Origin: Udeniomyces pyricola
Lineage: Eukaryota; Basidiomycota; Tremellomycetes; Cystofilobasidiales; Mrakiaceae
Length of the DNA: 64,000 nucleotides
Direction of reading: 5' to 3'
Assembly: GCA_039545295.1 (NCBI GenBank)
Contig: BCIK01000006.1
Coordinates: forward strand, 744,001 to 808,000
A program made the position numbers and the translations under genes. Below are positions 23,410 through 33,712 of the stretch, piece by piece; the stretch's first letter is position 1, and each line of letters opens with the position of its first letter. Under the pieces are notes generated by a model. It worked only from the letters and a program-made list of their open reading frames with translations. It was not told the DNA's origin and searched no databases.

Positions 23410-26400
23410 TCACGATTGACTGTTAGCCTGGCCAGGGATCAACCATCCTGGTTCAAATGCCCTTGTCGCCGGCGCCGGACCACTTCGAGCTGCGAGTTGA
23501 GCAGGCGAAGGCGCTCGATTCGATCCAGTCGATCCAGAACTCTTGGAAGACGACGACGAAGCCGCCGGCGAGATGGATCTGAGGCCATTGGCATCTCCGC
23601 CTCCTGTCTTGAATCCCGGACTGGCCGGCGGCAAGGCAATCGACGAATGCGCCAACGGACTCTTGGCGAGGATGGACGAGATGATTTCTGCTCCAGGAGG
23701 GTTCGCTCGAATGTGTTGGGAGTGGAAGAGCAGGCGTTTTCGCACGGCATTAGCGATCTTGGGAGGGGATTGGGCGAAGACGTAGTCGAAGAACGTCCAG
23801 GCTTGCGTTTTGTGGCAAAGGTGAACAATGGGTGGCAGAGTGGGTTTGGGACCAGTATCATTGCTGAAGTTGACAAGAAGAACGAGAAATATAGTAGGAT
23901 GTGTCAAATTGGGGCATCAGAGACGCGGATCATGGCAGGAGGATAGGAATATGTTTCGTCAAGCCCTCCAATAACAGACGAGCGTGACATATGGGAACAA
24001 GCGTCTCTTCTTACCTCCAGCAGACTTTCTCAAGCCACACCTCCCACACAGCCTGCATCGCTGTACTTCCGAATTTTTCACTCGCCAAAATAAGAGCATC
24101 CTTGCCGACAACGGGACCGGCAGCGAGGGGATCGGGCGAAGCGAGGAGAGATAACAACGTAGGGCTTCGCTGAGGGCTCGAGGGATGAATGAGCTTTTGG
24201 AATACAAAGTTTCCTTGATGAGAATTGGCGAGGAACGGCAGATCGGCGTAGAGCTTTGAGAGAGACACAGAACGATGAACAAAAAAAAACCCGCGGCAGT
24301 TGTCAACATTAAATCCAGCCACGCTCATTAGATTGGGAAAAACAAGTATTTGTTTGACAAGCCATGTTGACCACGTCGTAGAGCCTCACCTCTTCCAAGA
24401 AGCCGTCACACAGCGTTTTGAGATGCTCATGCATGTCCAGCAGGTTCTGTACAAGAATGCATCCAAACTGTAGAACCAAAGGTGATGAGCATTCAGATAG
24501 ACGGGCGAGGCAAAGAGTCGTACTTGTATGTGTGTACCTGTGAAGCGGCGAACTCGAGCCATCTCCCCTTTAGGATGCTGGAGATCTTGGTCGAGAGTTG
24601 GCCCGCTTCTTCTGGAATGGCGGATTTGAAGGCCTATATTGCAAAAAACGCGCGGCTACAGAATTGTCAGTTCTTCAGGCAAGAAAAAAACCAACACCTC
24701 TCTGACGAGCCATCCGAATTCTAGCCGAGTGAACGCAGACGAACCTGTTCTACAACTCTTGTACCGCCGCGGTTGGCGAGGAAAGGGTGGTCCATGATTT
24801 GAAGAAGTTCGGCAATCATCTCGCTTCGAAGGTCATCCATCCGGAGCATTTGTAGGATGACGTGGGTCGCATAACCGTACGGCGCAAAAACGGTCGCAGC
24901 AAAGGCGGGTCTGCCAACATATGTGGAGGCAAGAAAGCACCCCCAGCAGGTCAGAACGAACAAAGTATTGATAACGAGGATGCTCTTATAGACGACTTCT
25001 CACCTGATGATTTGCCACAAAGACATCCGAACGTCTCCGAGGGTCAAGGCCGATTGGATGAGGTAGTTTCCCTGAGATCGCGTTGCCAGCTGGACAGCAG
25101 TGGTGGCAATCATGTCGAGAAGGGCACATACCCTCGGCGAGCATCGCTTCTCCTGGTGCAGAATATCCTGATTTATGATGGATATCACGACTGCGTTAAG
25201 CTCAGGATGCTGACATGCAAAGCAAGAACGATTCCAACGTGCAAACTGACCGACAAAGCATCCCGAATCCTGCGAAGTGGGCCATCTTTGACGGGAACCT
25301 GACTGTCGCCCTCGTACCGATCAATGTAGCATCCTCCGGCGAGGATGCCAACGCACCACTCTGCTCGAGCTTGGAACGTCGACAACGGATGACTTGTCGA
25401 GAGAAGAGCACGAAAATCGGGCGTCGGGTATGGAGTTGTATAGGTCTTTATTATAGAAGAAGGGGGAATGGGAAGCGTCTGGATGGCAGGACGGGGTAGA
25501 TGCCAAAAAAGAGGAAGATAGTCAATGGACGCGTGAGTGACGTATTTATCAACGAGCCAGAATGAAAGAACATGGTGAAACTTACACCAGAGGAATACGG
25601 TTGGATTGGAGGTACCACCTTGGAATTCGAATTCGCCTGCGACTCGAACCGAGGCGACCGCTCTGAAGGCGAACTGAAAGGATCGCTATCGTCGGTTCCC
25701 CCGATGCCACTGCTGGGTAATGAAAAGCTCGAAGATCGACCATCCGATGAAGAAGCAGCTCCCAAAGTAGCCAGCTTGAGGTGTCGATTCTCGTTCCGCA
25801 AGAGCGCGACTTCAGATGAGACCGTAGCTAAGAGTGCATCGAGCTGCGGAAGCGGGATACGGGATGTAAGAACGGATTGTTAGCTATGAGACTTAGGGTT
25901 TCTATTGTTCAACGGCAGAAGCCCATAAGATAATGAGTTGTATGTCCACAATGAATGAGGAGACGGACTTGGGCGACTCGGTTTGCCATGGCAGATATGA
26001 TGGCATCGCTAGAGAAGTGTCTTTTGATGCCGTCCGTGCTCAAAAGCTCGGGGTTCTGTATGTGTAAAACCGTTCGAGATATATCAGAGTCGGTCAATGA
26101 GAGCCAGGTCCTTCACAAGCAACACCAAAACTCACCGCGAGTGCTAGAGGTGCTCCCCCGCTCGGTGTGCCAGGGGGTGTCATGATCAGGTCCGTCACGT
26201 CGCTAAAAGGACTGCCAAGGGAGCCAACGCCGTTGGCATATTGTCGACGATCCCGTCGCTTCAAGCTACCTCCACTGCTTTCAACAACGGAGTCATCTGG
26301 CGAGTATAGTGCGGCCGAGCCGAGCTGGTTGGGCGAAAAGTCGAGATGGGACGGGTCGCTACTACCGTTATGCGAAAACGGGCTGCCTCCAATCGAGGAG

Positions 26401-26837
26401 AATGACGACCGGGAAGAAGACGTCGAGAATGATCGCAAGGGTGCCGTCTGAGCCCGGAACGGTGACGAAAGGCGGCGGGCAGAAGGCGAGGGTCCGAGCA
26501 GAGTGCGGACCGGTGAGCGCGAGTATGGCGACGCTTGAGTGAGGCCGTAGCCGTTGACGCTACCCGTCGTCGGCAGTGATGGTGCCATGGACCGTGGAGA
26601 AGGGTTAAGAGGTGAAGGTGATGCCGGTGCTCCCTGCGTACGAAGCCGGGCGGTCGTTGGGGACAGGGCCGGATCAAAGGCGGCGGGTGAGAAGAGAAGG
26701 GATGAAGTCGGCGGTGTAGAAGTGTCCGGAGAGAAAGGGGTTACTCGCTCTGGCGTTAATGACAACGAGTCTTTCAGCGGGGCAAAGGTGAAGGAGGCAA
26801 ACGAGGCCGACAGGTTGTCGAGGTCGGCAGTGGACAT
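23410..26837 (-). CDS. Pumilio (PUF)-like RNA-binding repeat protein
   Basis: Ten exons join in phase (26837-26136, 26055-25969, 25843-25586, 25478-25251, 25167-25004, 24910-24745, 24633-24538, 24467-24390, 24253-24015, 23863-23410) to 823 aa. Residues 1-234, a single exon, are Ser/Pro-rich and disordered. From ~410 to ~670 there are repeated helical units with PUF-like cores: QGNYLIQSAL (457-466), YGYATHVILQ, FGCILVQNLL (568-577), HQGNFVFQKLI and FGSTAMQAVW. Spacing and core residues fit PUF repeats, which bind 3' UTR elements and control mRNA stability, but the repeats are degenerate and I cannot assign it to a specific Puf orthologue. The C-terminus is Ala/Ser/Gly-rich. It shares a 950-bp divergent region with RMI1. 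An ARM-repeat protein of another kind is the main alternative. Confidence 0.68.
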
Positions 26838-27787
26838 AGAAGAAACAGGTATCTCTGTCGCTCTGAAGTGAGTGAAACTGTCGGGACACTGGCGGGAACG
26901 TTTGGGCAGTCAGACGCCGATCCAAATGGTGCAGAGGATTGGGGTAAGGGAAGGGAGTGGGAGGGGGGGGGGGGATTCAAGGGACTGAGGAGCGAACAAG
27001 GCCAAATGAGCAGGCAACGAGTGGGGAGGATGCGGGAAGTGAGAGAAGGGAAGGAGTGATGGGGGAAGCTAGAGAGTGCAGATGGGAAAGACCAAGAAGC
27101 GTAGGGCGATAGCGACGAGAATGTAGCAAGCAAGAGCAAGAGGATAAGTTAGGACGGGATGATGATTAGCAGATGGTCGATGGAAGTTCAACGTTGATGT
27201 TAGCCGATGATATATGGTCTTGGCCCAGGAGACATGAAACGGAAAGAAGGACGGGTGAAGGGATTGAGATCGAGAAGTGCAGGTCGATCAGGACGGCTCG
27301 CTTGGAGGTCGTGGCACTGTTGGGGGTGAACCGATCGTAATTTCCGATGTCCCTGCCAATGCGATCGCATCTTGGCCGGAAAGCGGCTAGCGTTTGCCGG
27401 GTGCATTATATATCCTTCAGATCTTCAGATCCCTCGATCAAGTCTTGATGATCGTTCAGATAGACTGGCTGATGATATGGTTGATGATCGATGGATGGCG
27501 AAAGGATAATGTTATCGCCATGCAGATCAAGCTCTGAGCTCTGAGGACGTCGGATGGACTAATCACGGTTCTGTCAGGAGACAACGCAGAATGAAGAAAG
27601 CATCGAATCAAACATCGCATTATCGGACCCAACCGTTATGTGTTCATGAATAACTATTGAGTTATCGGTCGTCGCGTGTCTGGCCGGCATGTAGCGCGTC
27701 GCTCTGCCTTTCCACGTTCCACCTCATAGACGTCGATATCTCGATGATCTCAAGCCGGACGATCCACTCCACTGACGCCTCCTCCTG
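26838..27787. promoter_or_regulatory. Divergent promoter between PUF-like gene and RMI1
   Basis: A 950-bp spacer between opposite start codons. A G12 run at about 26963-26974 (poly-C in the minus-strand sense) lies ~130 bp before the PUF-like start, inside its likely 5' UTR. Repeated GATC-containing AT-rich sequence lies at 27410-27500. No gene is supported. Confidence 0.4.
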
Positions 27788-30600
27788 ATGGAACTCGCAC
27801 TCGAGCCCGTCCTCAAGAACCTCACAAGGCTTTATCCGAGCCCTCACATCGACCGCGTACGTCTCGACAAACTCAACCAAACAGTCTGCACCATCCCACC
27901 TCCATCAGCCTTCGTCAGCCACGACGCGTCGGGCTAACTTCTCCTTCCCACCGTCGTCTGCAGACATGGCTTCAAGCCTGCTTGGCCGCTCTTCGGGACC
28001 AAACGTCTCCCGATGAACCAACTCTAGCACAGAAGATTAAATTTGCCCACGAGCAATTCCTCTCCTCTCACCTCGGCGCGTCGACAATTCGAGGATCCGG
28101 TCTGCCTCCAGGCATCGATCAAGCAGCCATCAGCGACGGCGGCGAGGAACTTCATCAGCAAATCGTTTTTGAGGGGGAGAAGCGATCCAATGCATGCCTT
28201 GTCATGGTCGTTTCTGTGACCGAGGTGGGTCCAATCCCAGAACAATCTACGAACACCTAAAGAAAACGATTCCTTGACGCATATATCGACGTCTTTCGCT
28301 ATATCCGGGACTCTATCCAGGTCGGTGCATCGGCCTTCAACTTACGCAAGACCCTACACGAACGGCAAGAGGCTCGCTTAGGGTTTGCAAAAATCCGGCC
28401 ACTCGTCAATGAGGACGATGAGCAGCAAGAGGAAGAGGAAGAGGACGGAGGCCCCAAGTTTTCGAGAGGGATGCTCAAGTTCGAGCTGAGCGATGGCTTT
28501 AGCGTGGCCAAGGTGCATATATTCGGCGTTGTATCGATTCAAAAATATACGGTCTCATACTGAACGCAGTACTTCTCAATCTCGTCAGGCCATCGAGTAC
28601 AAACGCATTGATTCCCTGAGATTAGGAGAGATTCGGCTCGGTTCTAAAGTGAGTGTTTGTTGAACGACTTAGCTCTGCTTTCGTCCTGATTCGCCTACCA
28701 TTGCTCACGCTACGTCTTTCGTCACCTGACAGTTACTCCTATCTAACGTCCGCATTCTGAGAGGATTGCTACTTCTCACTCCAGAATCGTGCATCTCCAA
28801 GGGGTATCAGGTTGAAGAGATGTGTAATGATGGACTCGAAGAAGCGTTGCTCGAAGACGGATTCAAAGCAAGAATGGGGTGAGTCTGACTTCAGAGTTGA
28901 CAGATATCAGCAACACGTGCGTATCTTATGTTACTAATGACACCGGTTTACTTCTTGTCAGCATCGAAGAAGAGCCAATGGCACACAGACCTGCAATTGC
29001 GGCTCCCAGACGCCCTCCTCAAGCATGTCAGGTCACCCCTCCTGTACCTCCAATACAGCAGGCACACGCTCAACCCCTTGCTCGTGGTCCTGCTCCTGCC
29101 CGTGCTCCCGGAAGAAACAACGCCGACGCTCACATGCAAGTTGAGCACGACGACGACGAGTACATTCCGCCTGGCTTCGATCTGCCAGATCCATTGGGGC
29201 CCCAGTCCACCATCCACCGCAACCCACCTCGTGCTCGTGCTCGGGCACAGCGTCTTCCATCATCGCCACCACCACCACCATCACCACCACCATCACCACC
29301 ACCAATACCTCTCCATAGACCATCTGGCTCACCCCTTCCTCGCGCAATTTCCACGGTCCCTGCAATGGATGATGAGTCGTTCAACTCTGGTTTCTGGGAC
29401 GACGTCGACATGGAGGGCATGTTGGATTCGGCTAAAACCAACCGTCCTCCTCCAGGAAAAGTTATGGAATATGATGAAGATGAGGACGAATTCGACGACG
29501 GGCCGCTTCCAGAAGACCTTGTGTGGGAAGCTATGGGCCTTGACAAGGATGGCAACCCACTCGAAGATTCTGACGAGGAGATCGATTTGACCGTCTTGCC
29601 CAAGTCTCGACGGCGGGCCAAGAAGCGAGTCATCGTCGATGACAGTGCCGAAGAGGAGACAGAGGCAGAAGAAGAGAAGGGGAAGGAAAACTTGCCCCCA
29701 GCATCGACCCCACCCGAACACCGTTCCAGATTTTTCCCCTCCCTTCAGTCTGCCCCTTCAAAAATTACCTCTCGCATATATGCCCCTGACTCCTCCTCCC
29801 CCAAGATTGGTTCTGGATCCGCTCATCATAAGGACCCATCTCGATCACCGGCCGCTCGCCCCTCCTCGATACGACAATCCAACTCAGGCTCACCGTTTCC
29901 TCGAAACAATGAGATAGAACCGGAAGTGTTCGCGCTGGAAAGCGAGGGTTCATCTGACATCGAAATTGATCAAGCCGTCACCGATGCATCCCCAACTACC
30001 TTGACAAAATCCTCGTCTGCATCTCGATCAACCGAAAAGTACTCGGGCATCAGTTCGTCTGCCGCCTCGTCATTGGCCTCGTCAAAACTGACCCCAAACC
30101 GTAAATCTGTATCATCCGCCTCCAAGAGCCAGGGTCGTCCGACGATACCACTCAAGCAAGCCACACTCTCCTCGACACTTTCCTTCTCGGCCTCCTCGGA
30201 CAGCTCGCGCCAACCGCCTTCATCGACGGCTAAACCGAAAACCAAGCCGTCCAAAGCCTCTTCATCCTCGGCAAAAAGAATGAGTCTTGACAGTCTGTCT
30301 TCGACCGGTGGGGGTGGCGATGAATCGGGCAGTATGAGCCCAGAGGTCAAGACTTCTTCGGGTGGCGGTAGAAAGAAGAAGTTACTGCCGCCAAGAGCGA
30401 GGACGGGAACGGGAACGGGAAGTGCATGGGTTACTCGAGGAGGAGGAAAGATAGGTGGAGGCCATCATGCCAAAGCTGGAAGAGGAGAGACAAGAGAAGG
30501 TGATGGCGATGTCAGGGCAGTCGGTCAGGCCAGCGGAGCTCAGAGAGGACGTGTGACCGACGGAGGTAGTGCGAAGATCATCGATCTCGATTCTGATTAG
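27788..30600 (+). CDS. RMI1: RecQ-mediated genome instability protein 1 (RMI1) with long disordered C-terminus
   Basis: Six exons (27788-27883, 27964-28224, 28321-28512, 28589-28648, 28733-28878, 28962-30600) join in phase to 797 aa. The N-terminal region starts LxPVLKNLTRLYPSPHIDR and has the helical bundle expected of RMI1; residues ~100-240 contain the OB-fold signatures VSVTEVGASAFNL, RGMLKFELSDG, AIEYKRIDSL, LGSKLLLSNVRILRGLLLLTPES and KGYQVEEM. RMI1 bridges Sgs1/BLM helicase and Top3 and promotes double Holliday-junction dissolution in the nucleus. The exon 2/3 junction is set by this OB-fold conservation rather than by a tempting acceptor at about 28263. The last exon encodes 545 residues rich in Pro, Ser and acidic clusters, ending in Gly/Arg/Lys-rich sequence; I see no domain there. 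The next gene starts 226 bp downstream. Confidence 0.85.
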
Positions 30601-30826
30601 CTGGCAATGCAATGATTTTCAGGCGAACGATCAAGCTGCCTCGATTGTATCGTCTGAGCGAGGTGGTCGAATGATATCAGGCTCATATATCCACTCATAT
30701 CCCCCGTACGAATTAACCGATCCTCTCTCTCCCGCAGTCGTCGCTCTAACGGTCGCGTCCGAGGGTACTCCGGACGTTCCCTTCTCTTCCTCTTGGTCCA
30801 ACCACCATCTCCCATCTCTCGACGCC

Positions 30827-33342
30827 ATGGCATCAACTCCAGCTCCTTCCGATTTCCAGGTCTCTCCCATTGTCTTTTCGACACATGTCGTTCCCTCTGA
30901 CCGGTCTCGGGACCGCGACATAGCCCTCCGAACTCAGCACGATTCGCTACCCATCATCCAGAAATTCCCTTCGACTGGTGAGGAGTGGGACTGCACCGAG
31001 CTGGTCAAGCGACTCACCTCAGCCAAAGACGTTCCTCCACACCTACTCAAATGTACGCCTAGTCGCCCGTCGTGCGGGCTATCCTACATCTGTATTGCTG
31101 AACCTATTGGATCGCCCCAGATTGGTACAGACGCGAAGATCTCTTTCTCGACTACGACGCCAAGAATGTTCTCATCGATGATGAATCCTGGGCCTCGACA
31201 TTGCCACATCGATACGCGAGCTTTTACGCACAGAAGCTTGCTTGCGACAGTGCGTTTCGGCAGTTCAAATCCGTTTCACGGACGGGTCCGGGATCGCTCA
31301 TGTAGTATCTCGTTTCGTCTCCGTTTCCTTTCCCTTCTCGTCGTACCGCTCTTAGCCATTCTGGACCCATTCTGCGGAACTTCGGTCGGAGGAAATGCCA
31401 TCGCATTCGCTCGAACGTGCAAGCGGGGTAATCATGGCATCTTTCATGCAATCTGACTATGCTGGTTCCGAAACCGTCATCATGTGCTGACCCAATTATT
31501 CTTTGTCTTACATGTCTATTCCTTGAACTAGTTATTGCACTTGATGCCGACCCTCTTCGTCTCCGACTCGCAGAACATAATGCTCATCAATACGGACTCT
31601 CAGACAAGATCACTTTTCTGCTTGGCACCTTTGAGTCTCTTGCTACAACCCTCGCCTCGACTTACGAGATCGATGCTATTTCTTTTTGCACCTTCATAGG
31701 GAGGCATCCGATACCGAACTGAGCCAGGGGCCAAAGCTGCGGACTTGATTGAAGAGTGGACCCTCCGATCTGCTATGCCGGGACCGAGCTTAGCAAAAGG
31801 TGACGCGGAATGGAGCAAAACGTTTTCCAGGACCAAAGTCGAAGAGGCCACCATCCCGAGTTTCGAGTCTTTCAAAGTATCCTGGCGTCCAGCGACGGTT
31901 GAGCCATCCCACAGAAACAACCGGTTCAAACCTCTCAAAGGTGAGGCTCGCAGCCTAGTGTGCATGTCATCTAGCTGAATGATGAGTAACTTTTCTTGCC
32001 GTGCGCTTTCCCTGATCGTTTCTGGTTTGCTTTCTTCTTGTGGTTTCCAGTCAAACCCTGTAAGCACTACCATACGCAAAGAGGATGCTCTCATGGTGAT
32101 CTATGCACGTTCTTGCATGATTTCAGGGTCTAGTCAACATACATGCTGTGTCTACGCGTCATGCGTTCCGTGTTCACGCTTTCCCTGGTCTCCTACTGGC
32201 TGAACCCAGACCCGAAAACTGTTGATCGCAGTCATTGGCGAAGTGCGTTCGACGGCATCCATCTGCGTTTCATTAGGTGACATTGCCTTGGTCAATCGAT
32301 TCAGCTGACGTAACCTCCTGATTATTCAGGGGTGACCTGTCGAAGCCTTGCTTTTTATGGCTATTGTAAACATGGTGCACAATGCCACTTCCTTCATCCC
32401 ACAGACATCCAGGGACAGGTTTCCCAAAACGTATCATCTCGTTCTACGAGATCCAAGATACCGTTGAACCGAGGAGATGAAGCATTATCTAGCGAAGTCG
32501 GAACGCCACCTACTGAGGAAACCAAGTTTCGCCGTACCAACTTTGAGAGTCCGTGGTTGACATCGTTCTCTCTACTTGGACGGTACGAATGATCCTTTCT
32601 GACTCAAAGCTGTCTCTCTGATGATTGGGGTTTGCTTTGGTTTGGAATGATATCACAGCCGTGCCATGTCGCTTCTTTCAGTCCAAGAAGGGATGTAAAT
32701 GGGGCGATCGATGCACTTATTTTCACCAAAGTCAGTTTAATCTCTTAGATGATGCGGGATAGAAACGTCGATCCTTTGATGTCCCATTATACATACAACG
32801 ACCTCATGATCATCACTCACCTTGATTTGTTCCCTCCAGCTCCGACGAAACCCAGCCATGAAACCCAACCAGGCGCGTCCCTTCCATCCCCTGAATCAAA
32901 TATCTCGACCAGCGACCTGGAGCGACAGGACGTTCGGTGGCCGATCTCTCCATTTGTATACAATCTCACCTCGCTCAGTCCACTTCCTGCTCGAGAACTT
33001 TACGCCCTCGGTCGAACGATTGTCAAGGACGGTCCGATTGGCATGCATCTCCCTTCAGGCACCGTCTTGAGAGAACTCGCCCAGGTCGCTCCCACTACAG
33101 ACACATCGGATCAAGAGGATGGACAAGGGGACGTAAGGCTAGAAGTAGTGAGGTTGATGCAGAGCCCGAAAAAGAACATTGGCAAGGATACCACTTCGTT
33201 TGGTCAAAGAGCTGCTCTGGCGTGCTTTTGGGAGAGATCGACGACGATTAGCAGGGATCGAGACGAAAGAGGTGAGACAGAGTCACAAGAAGGAGGAGGT
33301 TGGGTCATGGTAACAGAGAAGGATTGCTTGGAGGTCGTATGA
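30827..33342 (+). CDS. TGS1: Trimethylguanosine synthase (TGS1)-type methyltransferase with three inserted CCCH zinc fingers; frame broken at motif IV
   Basis: Exons 30827-31052, 31121-31285, 31356-31427 and 31532-~31699 encode the TGS1 N-terminal half: YWYRREDLF, ILDPFCGTSVGGN (SAM motif I) and VIALDADPLRLRLAEHNA with DKITFLLGTF. Then the frame is lost: SPPW motif IV is not readable and the next in-frame segment starts GGIRYR at 31700. Exons 31700-31940, 32051-~32119, ~32210-32246, 32330-32548 and 32659-32730 encode a linker and three C-x8-C-x5-C-x3-H fingers (KPCKHYHTQRGC, VTCRSLAFYGYC, VPCRFFQSKKGC). The last exon, 32840-33342, returns to TGS1 with YNLTSLSPLPARELYALGR and a hydrophobic LPSGTVLRELAQ segment. 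TGS1 hypermethylates m7G caps of snRNA and snoRNA. The exon at 32210 is inferred only to restore phase. The gene may be a pseudogene, or the assembly may hold an indel. Confidence 0.7.
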
Positions 33343-33712
33343 GGTGATCTGTCCGCAGGCGAAGAAGTAGTAGGGAGTCCGAGTCGAGGTAGTGGTGATG
33401 GTGGTAGTGGTATCAGCTGCGTCATCTCGATCGAGGGTGATCTGGTCAGTGTTCTTTAGGATGGAAGACCGATGGGGTCGAGTACGTTTCGAGGAATCTC
33501 ATTGCATGCATCTTGATTCTCCCATGAGAGCAAAAAGAAGAAGAAGAAGAAGAAGAAGAAGCAGAAAAAGCAGAAGGGACACGAAGATATCGTTGATGTG
33601 AATTCGGCGATGAGCGATTAGGATACGCTGAGCGGGGTGGAAGTGAACAAGTCTCTCCAGGCAAGAAACAAAAGTATGGGAGGGAAGGGAGAGGGGGGGG
33701 GGGCTTGATGCA
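33343..33712. other. Intergenic between convergent TGS1 and CSN3, with AAG repeat
   Basis: A 370-bp spacer carrying two facing 3' UTRs. It holds an uninterrupted AAG microsatellite (about 33534-33561) and a G10 run (about 33692-33702) that reads as poly-C in the CSN3 transcript sense. No gene. Confidence 0.5.
33534..33561. repeat. (AAG)n microsatellite
   Basis: About nine AAG units in tandem in the spacer between two convergent genes; nothing suggests a coding role. Confidence 0.85.

Noticed and set aside
28229..28320. Apparent RMI1 exon start at about 28263 (RFLDAYIDVF frame)
   Set aside because: Phase does not match the donor at 28224, whereas the acceptor at 28320 is in phase and restores the conserved TEVGASAFNL OB-fold segment.
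30827..33342. Two separate genes: a truncated TGS1 and an independent CCCH protein
   Set aside because: The last exon (32840-33342) is TGS1-like again and joins the third finger in phase, so one gene with an insertion fits better; kept open as an alternative.
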